Program-made: the position numbers and the translations under genes | Notes under the pieces: generated by a model | Database searches by the model: none | What the model saw: only the letters and a program-made list of their open reading frames with translations | Told to the model about the DNA's origin: nothing | In this document: piece by piece, positions 12,000 to 23,900 of the stretch | How the letters are laid out: each line of letters begins with the position of its first letter | Numbering within the stretch: position 1 is the first letter of the stretch | DNA from: Taeniopygia guttata | Taxonomy: Eukaryota; Chordata; Aves; Passeriformes; Estrildidae | Direction: 5' to 3' | NCBI RefSeq assembly: GCF_048771995.1 | Contig: NC_133036.1 | Location: 16,275,001 to 16,339,000, forward strand | DNA: 64,000 bases

Positions 12000-14900
12000 C
12001 AACCAAGTTCAAGCCTTGCTTGATTGAGTTCCTCACAATTTAAAGTTCTATGAGGTATTTCTAGGAGTTAGGTAAAAATAGGGAATAAGGTGCATCATGA
12101 AGGCTGCTTTTTTCTTCCAGTAAACTAGGGCAGTGAGGAAAATCAGCTTCCAGAATCTGGAAATTCTGGTTTGCATGTGAGGGGACAGACTGAGAAAAGA
12201 TCTGTGCTGTTCACTGAAAATTCTTCGTGTTCAAGCCCTTGTTGCCAGATGTGGTTTGAGTCTGGCCTATGTGCACTGATGCTATGTGATTATGAATCCT
12301 TTAACCTAAGGGAAATTATTTCTGATTAAGATGAAAATTGGACCCCAAGGCTCAGGCTGAGCTGAACTTTGGGAATGTATGTCAGTTTTCCAATGCTTTT
12401 CATTGGAAACCCTGACTTGTGAAGGAAAGTATGCACAGATCTATCTCCAGTCCATGTGTCATCCTATTGTCTTCAGTTTCACAGAATATAGAGCAGGGAA
12501 TTAGACCACACAGCAATGCATGCATCTCTCCAGAGCACCTCTGGATCTGACTTGCGTGGTTTGTGCTCCTCTGGACTACCCCAGGAAGAGGAGGCAGGAA
12601 ATTGGCAGTGTCTTTATCTCTTTGCCTTACTGGGATTGCAGCAAAGCTGAATTGGCATATGGGAATGATCTTAATTGCTTATGCATGGAGAAATGAGGGA
12701 GAGGATGGGAGAAAAGAAAGGAATATAAATGTTATTTGTACTTAATCAGCTTTTCCCCATCACTATGTTTTCAACAGGATACTTACATTCCATGAAACAA
12801 TAATTGTTCTTTTCGTTCAGCCTTGTTGAAAAAGCCAGATTTACCTGAGACTTTAACAGTTTTCAGTTGGAATCAGTGACATGAGATACTTAGTCTGAGG
12901 GCTGGGTCAACTCCATATCTTCCAGAAAACTCAGACTGTGAAATAGTTTGTTTCCTGTGATCAGGACACCAAATGCTGATGTACAACTCTCCAGTGCCTT
13001 CTGGGAGTTGTAATTTGCTTGTTCTCTGCCCAGCTCTGGTGTTTTTTGGCATCTTGCAGCTACATGATACCTTTTACACGTGGAGATAAATGCATAGTTT
13101 TAAGCCCTCATTTACCATAAATCTTAATTTGCATATTTCAAATTTAGCCGAAATAATAACAAATTGCTAAAATGTTTTTGCCTGGCCGTCAGGCAAGTTT
13201 GAAAGTTAAATTCTTGGCTCAGAGTCAACTGGATTAATATGAAATGCTAAAGCATGATACTGGAGCTGATCAAACCATGCAACCTACACCTGAGGGGAAT
13301 TTTTCTCATGGAATTCATAAAAAGGTCCTTCTTTTCTTTTGATTAGATCTGACGGTTAAGGTTTAAATAGAAAGCAGCAACTTTTACATGGACAGCAGTG
13401 GGAGCTTTGCTGTTCCAAAGCCATAACTTTTAATCAGCACAGTTCCCTGTCAAAGTGGATTATCCCAGGACACTTCACAACTCACTCTGCTCCCACCCCC
13501 CGATGGCTCCAGGGGGGAGCTCTGGAACAGGAGGAGGGAAGCAGTGAAAAAGGGGATGCAATTGTCCGAGAGAGACAGAGCTATGTGCCAAAATGTCTGA
13601 AGGTTTCAGGACAGTATGATTCTCACATTATTGGTACTTTATTTTTTAATCAACTGCTGTTTTTAAAAAGGCAAATCCACTGTTTGCCTTCCTCTTCTAT
13701 GTAGTTAGTGTGCCACAGTAAATCAATTTGGAACCTGAGGTGTAAACCCTCCTTTCAAAGAGTCCTTTGGTAGTGGAGGATGCTGGCTGGGATCCATCCA
13801 GTAGGCATGAGGTTCAGAAGGTTAATGAGAAGTTCAGGGAAGAGCATTTACAAAAGCCAGCACCAAGAACAACCCAGTTCTTGCAGCACTCTCTTGTTGG
13901 GCAAAGTGGGATTTTGCAATCTGGGAAGCTGGGGAACTACTTCGGTCTGGCTGTTTCCTGATAAGAAGACACAGCACATAAAGAATAGTTTGGGTGTTTT
14001 TTCCACCTTTTGTTCCTTACATAAAACAAGATCTAGATAAACAGTCTGTAAGTATACAATATATCTTGTATGTATATATATCTATGTGGATGAGTTTGAA
14101 TAGCATTTTCTAATACTGGCCTGATTAGAGGAATCTGAACTAAAAGAAGAGTTTAAATCTCTCTCTAAGTCACAATCTCTCAGCAGATCAGGGCTGTCAG
14201 CAGGACAATGACACATTAACACCAGGACCCACAGCACCTGCCCTTATACAGACATGAAGTGTGAGCTGTTCCTGCCCTAAATAAAATGAACCATTTAACC
14301 AAAGGGGATACTGGATATAGTGATCTAGAGAGAGGTGGTTAAATGCTGAAAGTGATCACTGGTTGTAGTAAATCCAGTCTCTGACCACAGCAGGCTGCTA
14401 TGTCACAGGTGTAGAATAAAGAATGAATCTAAATAGGATCCACTCTTCTGTTCCACTTCTTTTCCCTTGCTCAGCACAAGTGAAGAACCTGCAAAAACAC
14501 CATCTGCGACCCTACAGTAGAGTCAATACAGCAGGTCAAAGATTTAAATTCACAGGAGATTCTAGAAGAGGTTAAAATACGTGCACCAATACCCAGAATC
14601 TCTCTGGGGTGACCCTACTGAGGCTTTCCAGTACCCAGAGAGCTCTGAGAGAGCTGGAAGGAGACCTTGGGCGAGGGCCTGGAGTGACAGACATGGGGGA
14701 ATGGCTGCCCACTGACGGAGGGCAGGGATAGCAGTTCTGTGAACTTCTGCATCCCCAGATGGTTTTTCCCTGGTGCTCTCACCCAGCCTGCACTGAGGCA
14801 TGAAGGCACAGGTGCTTTAGCTCTGCCTTACTACTCATGCCACTTCCTTACTATCACCTTACTCTGCCTTACTCTTTAGTAGAAGAGTGGTGAAGCTGGG

Positions 14901-16002
14901 CAGGATTCCCAACGATGTGCAAGTTCTAGGGTAGAGTCACTGTGCTAAAGAGCAAATGGAATAGCTGATGAGTGGGACAGATGTACAGCATGTCTTAGAG
15001 AGCTCAGTGCTTGTACCAGCCTGTGGAAGCCGCACTGCTCTGCTCCCCAATCCATGTGCCAAATGTCACACAGCTCTGCTGGAGCTGGAGATTAGCAGGC
15101 TAATCCTGACACTTGATTTTACCTGAACAATAACCTTATACCAACTTCATGATTTTCATTAAAAGTTCCATTGCCACTGAGAAACAACAAAATAAAAAGT
15201 CAGCATTAGCTGTTAAGTGGCCACAGGACACGAGGCCAGCTCAGGTTTGCATGACATGGTGACTTACAGTGCCTGAGAGCCCAAGTCAGTAGCTGGATGC
15301 TTTTCAAATGAGATGTTCCAGTTTGTTTATACACCCTTTTGGGTTTGCAACTGGTAGTTTGGAAGAGGACACCAAACCCCTCCAAATAAAGTTGTGGGAA
15401 ATGATACAGTTTGAAGAAGTATATCCTATACTTAATGGGAGAGAGCCGTGTTTCCAGCCTGTTATTGTCTATGTTGGTTGATTTTTCCCCACACAGCAGC
15501 AAAGCCCAGACTCATGGAAGTTCTGGGCAGCTTGGCATCTGCAGTTTATTTTTACAAAACCTGAGCTGATGAGCTTTTTGCTGACGGGCAATATCTCTCT
15601 AAGACTGAAATGTTCTGATCCACTTAAAATATCAATGGAGAGAGCTATAAACAGAGAAAATAGAGGACTGTTATTTCCATGGAAGTAGAGGAAGAAGAGG
15701 TAGGGCATTCCTGCTTTGTGGAGAATCCCTTCAGTTTGTCTTATCAGACAGACAAAATTCAGATGTGGTGATTTGAGAAGGTCCCAAAGAAGATCCCAAA
15801 AGCAAAAATTCTTGTGTATGCTTTCCTCCAAAATATCTTTGGTCTCCACAGGTAGAGCTTCACTAGTAAACATTTCCTATAAAAACCCATGTATCGTCCT
15901 CTTGAATGGGCTTTTTTGTCAGCTTTGCTATGTTATTATGAAAGGATTAGTGAACATTATCGCAACAGAACATAATAAATTCATGTTTGGCAGCCCAAGG
16001 GA

Positions 16003-16555
16003 TGTGGGAGGCGGTCCTGAGGAGGATTCTCCAGCAATGCCATGGGAAACCACAGTGGTATAAGGAAAAGTATTGCCCCTGGATTCCCACCTCCCCCATG
16101 TAAATGAAGATTTGCCCATCATATGTCGCATCCTCCCCAGTTTATGCTCATCACTGGTTGTACCATCCTTTAGTTCTAGCAAGTTCTACTTCTGTTTCCC
16201 CATTAGTTCTCTTGAGTTAACCACTCCTTCCCCTTGTTCCCATTGGTCCAGTTTGCCACTCCATCCCTGCATCCCCCTTACACCCCCTTCCCACTGGACT
16301 GTTTGTACCCCAGCCACCCCTTCCTTTCCCAGTTCTACACTCCGGCCCCTCCTTCCCAGTCACTCCTGCAGCTCCCCCTGCGTGCAGCTGCTCCCCGCTG
16401 CCGTCTCCTTGCCTTCATTCTTCAATAAACCCACGGGGATTGCAGCGGCTCAAGAGTCCTCTTGTCTTTTGGTGGAGACTTTATTAACCTATCCAGGCAC
16501 CTGTGGTCTAACCAGCAGCGGGCTGCCCTGCAGGACAAGGCTCATGTTGCTCACA
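16003..16555 (+). mobile_element. Probable solo LTR, about 553 bp, plus strand
   Basis: Begins TGTGGGAGGCGG and ends near GCTCACA. A pyrimidine-rich, C-rich U3-like part leads to AATAAA at 16,424-16,429 in CTTCAATAAACCC, followed by a U5-like segment containing GGTGGAGAC. The layout is LTR-like. The flanks (aaggga before, aagggg after) are similar but not an exact adjacent duplication, so the borders are uncertain by a few bases. Confidence 0.65.
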
Positions 16556-18934
16556 AAGGGGTATTAAAGATCTGTCATTATTTGCAGTAGGCACACAGCA
16601 GTGTTGAGGCTGACATGTATGGCTTGATTTAATGCTTACAAAGTAAGCCTGGAAGTTAGAATTTAGCTGAAGGCTCCTGCCTCCATTGGCAGAATCCAGA
16701 AATTATAAAACAGGTTCTGTTCATGATTGAATAATTATTATTGAACAGAAAGTACATAAAATATTTAGTAGCTTGGAGCATAGGCCCCATAATAGATGTT
16801 TTTCTTCAGGGAACATAAGGAAAACTGCATTTGATGTTACTACATATTGTGAATTGAGGAATTCAGATTTTGTCTCCAGCTCAGCCCAGCTGTCAGATGT
16901 TTTCTCCCCTTCCCTTAGCCCTGCCTGGTGTGTGCTGGCTGCTGGAAGGCCAGAGTGTGTTTCTGATTCCCTGTGCCCCAGGCAGGGGCTGTGGCTTGCC
17001 CATGGCACCGTGAGGCAGATGCTGTCAATAACCTTTGCAGGGCTGAGGATCAGCTCGGTCCAACTGCTCCTCTGCCATGGACTGTGCTCGTGGGAAGGGG
17101 AAGGACTCCAGAGTGTGATCTACATCAAAGGACACATTCTAGCCCAGCTTGGACCTGGATTTGTCCTGAAGAGCAGGGGATGAAGAATAGCCACAGTGGT
17201 GGTGCCCAGTGAGCAGGAAGCAGGCAGGGAGGTCACCTTGATTTCTCTGATGTTCATACAGTAGTGCCTGGGGAGGAATTTAAAGCATGTCCTGGAAGCT
17301 GCATCTCCCTATTTCAGGACTTTTTTTGACAAGGAGGTTTACTGCATTGCCAGTTTACTTACCCCAGTAACTGGCAGGTAAGTGATCCACATGGATTTCC
17401 CTCCTCTTGGGACAGTCCCATCTTGGTTAGGACTCAGCACTGAACATGCCTCATTTTTAATTTCAAAGCAGCATCAGGATAAAGTTCCTCAGTATTGTTC
17501 CTTCAGATTTCACCTGCACAGAGCTGCTTTGGAGATGTCCTGCACTGTCCACACAGACAGTGAGCCACCAGCAGCACTTTTCCTCCTAATCACCATGAGC
17601 TCCCTAATAATGTGATTTTTTCCTTAGTTTTTGGTGGAACACTCAGGACTCTGAGCCCCTCCTGACCTGTGCACACAGCCCTGAACACAATGGCATCCCA
17701 GTGACTCTGTAAGGCTGCACTTCAATTACAATAGAAATAATAATGTTAATTTATTTTCTTGATGCTTTTGAATAGGATTTGCTGAAAAATAAAGGAAATA
17801 TGGGATATGGATCGTGTTACCATAAAACCACATGCAGTGAAACATTCATCGGTCTCCAGCATTTCATGTCTTCTGGGCATCTGAGAGAGTTGAGTTTGAT
17901 TTACACAATCAACCTATTCATTAAATATCTGTTTGAGTTTTGGGCAGATGCATCCTTTACCTGAGTGATGAAATCTGACCACAGGAAATTGAGCTATTCC
18001 TTTGAGAAAAGACCCCATTCTGCTTTATAAAGTGAGCCTTGCAGCAATACTCTTCCAGAAAACTGCCAAGCTTTGTGTACCAAATACCGTTGTAAGGGCT
18101 CAGCAATAAAACAGTTGTGGACTTGGGGGGGATCCAAGCGCACAATAGCACATCTTTATGCAATATTTCCTCTTTCAACATCCCCCTCCAACACTGTAAT
18201 TCACTGACAACCATCAGTTCATTTGACTTCCAAAATTCTAGCCCCAAACACTAAGCAGTTAAGAGTCTGAATTCCCGTGTGGGCATATTAATTATTTAAA
18301 TCACTAGTCCAAATCCCATTCCAAAGAGCTCTTGCTGGGAGTCCTTCAGGAGCAGACTGATCTGTTATTGCTTACTGGATTGTACTGAGTGTCAGAGGCA
18401 TCTCAGTATTTCTATCAACAGCCCTCTGGATATCTGGCTCTTGTGAGAGCACTGAGTGATTGAATGAAGGGAAAAGCACCAATATATCTTGGAGAATATA
18501 TCTGAAACGATCAGTGAAATGATACCCTCCCTCCTAGGGATTGCCTTGGAAAGTTCTTGGCCAGTTTTAGAAAAATCAAGTATCCTCAGGCAGATGGGAG
18601 AGGCTGTCAAACCTACTGCTGTGTTGAGTGAAGCCCCTTATCTTGAACGCCACCTTGCAGATAAAGCCTGGGCAGAATCCTCCTGGTTCTGGGATACACA
18701 GGTTCCCACTGTCTTTTCTGAGAGGAGTGACAGCTCAGGTTTGCCTTGCACATGTATTGTTGTGTATTTTAGCTCTTGTGTTGTCATGCAAATTAAACCA
18801 TGGATTTCTGCTCCGTTTTGCCTTTTTGGGCCCAATTTCCCAATTACACAGCAGCAGAAAAACAGGATAACCTTCTCCTTATGGGACAACCAACAAAGAT
18901 GCAAGGGAATGCACACAGCACTTATAACACTTGA
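16556..18934. other. Intergenic sequence before the ADAMTS18 3' end
   Basis: No gene or named repeat seen. A small GC-containing hairpin lies at 17,349-17,375. Confidence 0.6.
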
Positions 18935-20867
18935 TATTTACTTATAACCTCCATATTTTATTCATGAATTTTACAATTCCAAATATAATGAAACAGTTAG
19001 AGTGTTTTATTACAAAGCTTATAAAATAATTAAATATTACACTTATAGTTTTTGCTTTTTTTACACCATAATTCATACTTTGTGACACTACCATTTTCTT
19101 TCCTCAGTTCTCACTTAAGGAATTGAGCAAAGAAATATAAAGGAAAAGCTATGCATTAATAAATTAATTATTTTACATCAAATAATAAAAAGGACAATTA
19201 TAAAAACAAAACAAAAACAACCTTGTAGTTTTCCTAGGAAAAAGGTTATAATTACACAATGTCCAATATCAAGACAGAGCAGTGTAGGTTGAGATATGTT
19301 TCCAATCATTTCCTAAAGCAACACAGAATGCATGTTTTTAATTTAAATTGTTTCAGAAGGAACTGCTAATTTTAAGTGACCACTGTCTGGCATTAGTGCT
19401 GAGCTGGCTAATCCTACACCAAAACTATACTTTAAAAAAACACTCAAACTGAACTACATTCATCAAACAAAGTTGTGGGATTGGGTGGAATTAGATAAAT
19501 ATGTCCCTCATAGGCACTCCCCAGAAAATTACAGTAGGACACAGCTCTGTCTCGGGATGGGTTTGGCAAATAGGTTGGGGTTTTTTCGATGCAGAAACCT
19601 TCTGAATGGCACCATTTGATACGTGGTGCCATTAAACATTTCGATACTGAACAGCCACAAATATCAGCATTTTTACAATTCTTCTGTTTGCTGGTAGATT
19701 CTGAACTAAATACAAGTATTAGAAGGGTGTATAAAAATAGAATTGACTTTTATTTGGTAAGAGTGAATAATCCACTTATCTTTTCACGGTTTGTTTTTGT
19801 TTTGTGTGTGTAACATGTGAATAAATAACTGTTTAGAGAAGTTCAGCATGAATTACTGGACTGTAATATTCTTATTTCCTTTGGGTAATGGATGAATCAA
19901 AATTTGCAGAGAGATTTGAGATTAGAAGGAAGACTGAAGATTCTTCAGTATCTTGGCATTTAAACAATCTAGCTTCTGAAACAAAACTACTTAAAGATAT
20001 CAAGTTTAAATTTTAAAATTACATATCTAATGAGCTTAGAAAGTTGAAAATATAACCATTGAGCTCAATCAATCTGAGTTCCTTGAATTAGTTGAAATAT
20101 GAAATTCTATTTTACTTGTAACAGAGCAATATTAAAGTCCAAATATTCTAATGCTGCATATTTCTAGGAATACATTTCAAGTTACTAGTTAACCACCTCT
20201 GAGTTTCTACACAAAGCAGAAAATGAATTCTTCAACAATTATAAAAACATTAGAATGATGCACAACTTGCTTTTCCAGCAGCAAGTCTGGTAGAGAAGCA
20301 CCATAATACCTTTGTAGTGCACTATTTACTTCTGGTGGCCACACATGTGACACTGCCTTCTCCAGCCCTCAGCCCTGGATGTCCCTCTGGGGTAGCAAAC
20401 AGCTTCCTCACCTGGGACAACAGTCACAAAAAATAGGAAAGAACACGTTCTGATGGTGTAATCTGTCCTGCTGCCACGCTGCTGCCTCCTCCAGCTGCCA
20501 AGCTCTCCTCCTTTGCATTCTGGTAAATCAGCCAGAAAAGGCTCCCTTGCCTTAATTTCTTCCTTGTAACATGTGACAGTGCAAAATGACACTTTAAAAG
20601 AAAGAACTTCCCCTCAAGTCTCAGTGTTCAAGTGATCCATAGTACCCTGTGCTTTAGTGAGGTCAGCAAATTAAGAAAAAATAAGAAAGAAACATTCCTT
20701 TTTCAACATATATCCAACAATTACTGTACCTCAGACATTCCCTTAGAAAAAATGTCTCTTCCATCAGTGGTTTATGTGGCACCATGTCTTGCCTCAAAGC
20801 AGACACAATTCCAACATAAATTGAAGGAGAGAATCCTGTCACTGAAGGGTTCAGATGAACGCTGCTA
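18935..20867 (-). other. ADAMTS18: Probable ADAMTS18 3' UTR
   Basis: Sequence directly after the TGA, without splice evidence or recognisable repeats, and increasingly AT-rich away from the stop. Three minus-strand AATAAA hexamers are candidate poly(A) signals, near 19,750, 19,003 and 18,957-18,962. The last would give a 3' UTR of roughly 1.9 kb. Position and composition support this; the true end is not visible without transcripts. Confidence 0.5.
18957..18962 (-). promoter_or_regulatory. Candidate distal poly(A) signal of ADAMTS18
   Basis: AATAAA on the minus strand, the most distal of three hexamers downstream of the stop, in strongly AT-rich sequence. Cleavage would be expected 10-30 bases further on, near 18,930-18,945. 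Inference only. Confidence 0.4.
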
Positions 20868-20983
20868 TCAGTTCTTCTTCGTACATGATTTACAACATTG
20901 CTTGCCATAAAATTTGTGGTTACAGACACCGTGCTGGGGCACCAGATGACACCAAGTGAAGAAATCCACACAAGAAGGATCAT
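20868..20983 (-). CDS. ADAMTS18: ADAMTS18 last coding exon: PLAC domain and stop
   Basis: 116 coding nt. It encodes [20 protein letters not shown], then [17 protein letters not shown] and a TGA stop at 20868-20870. Six cysteines in the PLAC pattern close the protein. The acceptor is CTTCAG. The human C-terminus, recalled as ending KSCTRKI, is almost the same. The exon presumably continues into the 3' UTR. Confidence 0.95.
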
Positions 20984-23900
20984 CTGAAGGAGAGAAACCC
21001 AATAAATATGGTAAGACTGTGTTTTAGCAAGTCTGCAAGTCAGGCAATAGTCCCACACCCTTGTATGCCTTTGGTAATATTAAAAACACAGTGGGTGACT
21101 CAATTCAAAGGAGAGGAAACATGAATGAGCTTTCATCTCAAAAATACTAGTTTCTTGCTTTATTTTAAGAGCCATTAAATTTTTGCCAGGAGATTCGTTA
21201 ACTTGATTGAGATAGAACTAATATTATAGGGGGTGGCAAAAACTGAAGGAATTAAAAAATTTGGAGCTCACTTTGTAGCTCAGGAAGACAGGAAGAAATT
21301 CCACATTAGAGGATAAAAAAAACCCATCTGTCTTTACATCTCTAATTATAAATGCTGTTCCAAAGCTGGGTACTCATAGAAATGAGCCTGCTCCATATTT
21401 TTTGCCAGTTGCTGGTTGCCATCACCATCATCACGTGGAGTTCAGCTGCACACAGACCTCACAGATCTCGGAATGCCTGGGCCCTGCACAAAGTGCTCTC
21501 CTCTGTTCCTGCATTCCAGCACTTTCTGGAGACACTTCTTTATCTCCCTTTTACTCTGCAGGGAACCTCAGAATTCTCTTTTCTCAGACACTTCAGTTAG
21601 GTGTCATGAGTCAGGCTTTTAGGACCTTGACTATGCCATGTTGGCAAAATCTTAATTAACTGTAATGGGAGAAGAGACTTGCTAACCATGGTTAATTCTC
21701 AAAAGCCCAGCTTTTAATTACAAATACAGTCAAATTATATTTTTCAATTAAAATCCTGTTACTCTTCAATTTATGTACAGATGGCATTTATACACACAGC
21801 TCCATTGCTTTAAAAACACCTCGTAGCTGCTCCTCTCTCCAGTTTTGCAGTGGATGCTTTATGTTTCTTTAAAAGAGGAGAGTGATGATTCATATGGGTG
21901 ATTTATAAACAAATTCACCATGTCTGAGAGAGCAGTAAGACTCAATGGGGTTTAGCAAAATTTATAGCTAAAGTGAAATCTCCTGTGAGCATGGGTAAAG
22001 ATTTTGTTCAGCTCTCAGAACTACTGTTTACATGGTCAATAAAGGGAATTTACAAGGTGACTGAACAAAAATCTAGCCACCACTGTCTGCATTCTCAGAT
22101 TAGTTACTGAGTCACAGCAGATAAATGCTCCCTCACAGAGCACAGACAACTTCTGCATGTTCCATTGGCCAGGAAGCATCTCCATCTCTATATAGCAACT
22201 TCTTTGGTTTAATCACCACTGCTCTTTTTTTATTCCCTTTTATATGATGGCAAAGGTGATTTTTTATGCCTTTATCACCCTCAAATTTATTTGAGTGAAA
22301 AATAAAATAATTTAATAATAATTATTATTTTAAAATGCCATTTTTCCTCTGGTTTTAAAAACATGAGCTTGTCTTTAAATTCTAATGGTAGGGAAAGAAA
22401 ATACTATTCTTGAACAGGAACTGGGGAGCTCAGGACTGAACTGCAGCCTTTCCACTCCACTGCACTGCCTTTCTGTTCTGCATGGAGTGTCAGGAGGGTT
22501 CCAGCTTGCAGTTCAGCACCAGACTTCCCATTCCTTCACCTGTTGCCACCAGACAGAATTTGGGAGGGCCCAAAGCAGACAAGAGATGAAAAGCACACAC
22601 TACACCAAGGAAGGAATCCTGTTCTGATGAAGACAGGAAAGAGCTCTCCTGCCATGTAAGGGTGAATTAAAAAAAAAGTTAGAAATTGCTGTTAAAAAAA
22701 AAAGTATAAGCACTAATGAAGCCACGTTAATAAATCTTTATGTCCCCTTTGAAGATCAGAGGGCAATGCTAACATTGCAGAGGTAAGGCTGAGATTGGGA
22801 CCTAATCCAAGGACTATTGGAAGGAACACAGAGTCCCACAAAATTCAGTAGATGGTGATCAGGCAGTCAGGTCCTTATTTCTATTTACCCAAGTATTTAT
22901 AAGTTGTTTAGATTTTCATTCATTTGAAGCAGCTGGATTTACTACGAGTTACGGTGACCGTAACTGCATCTAGAGAGGGATGGAAGTGACCCAGTTTGTC
23001 TAGGAAAGTGTGCAAACTCTCCCTGAAACATTAATTTCTTGCCTGTGATCACTGAGCTGGAGTTGCATGGCTGATAATAGAGACTGATTTGCTTCAAAGT
23101 GATTCCAGCCCAGCTGGTTTCCTCTCTTTTTGCTGCTTTAGACAGAAAGTTAGAGAGCAGCAAGGAGATAATTGATCTCTAGAGTATGATGACCCAGGTA
23201 TAATAAAGGGGAAAGGGCTCTTGCAGATGTGAGGAGAGAGAGAAACAAGCCAAGTCCAAAATTAATAGCAGACAGTACTTCAGACATGAAATATAGCAGG
23301 GGAAAACAGGATGAAAGAAAAGTCCTTGCTATACCCTAACAGAAAAGGAAGTTATACAGAAACTCCAAAGTACAGCAGAACCCTTAAGGAATGTTAATTT
23401 GAAGTGTTAGGTACATTTACTGATAAAAACAGCAGAACTATTTACTTATCCCTTTTAGGACCATTTCATCTCCATATCCTTGTTTGGATTCAGGTCCCCT
23501 GATAGATGAGGCTGATTGCCTGCATGTCTGGGGCTGATGCAGCAGAATGGTGTGTTAGGATCTCACTGGCTTTCACAGGGCTTTTGTGCACAGGGAATGC
23601 CAGGAATTGGGCAGATGTGGGGGTGGTTGGCTAATGTCAGTTTACAAAATGCAGAGCCAGAGCTTGACCTCTGCTCCCAGCTCCATTACCACCTTCCTCA
23701 TGCAGTCCAGGCTAGGTTTTATAGAGGTTGCTTTCAGCCCCCAGTTTTAAAAAGGTAACAAGTCAATTTATGTGCAGTATTTTGAAATTCACAGTTTAAA
23801 GTGCTTAAGCATACCTAGATAACCAGATTATGTGGGACAAACGTAGACCTCCATGAGCATTTTTCATGCAGTTAGGAAAGAGTCACAAACAGTAACCATC

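Larger units (their letters stand above)
11313..16002. other. Intergenic sequence with simple repeats
   Basis: Holds a TA microsatellite (11,425-11,468), an ATT/AT-rich run (11,933-11,999) and a possible conserved non-coding element around 13,080-13,370. No gene recognised. Confidence 0.6.

Noticed and set aside
15469..15873. A 134-codon minus-strand open frame
   Set aside because: No family resemblance, no splice partners and no coding-like composition.
16073..16567. A 164-codon plus-strand open frame rich in Pro and Ser
   Set aside because: It comes from the C-rich U3-like part of the LTR and contains its poly(A) signal; low-complexity composition explains the openness.
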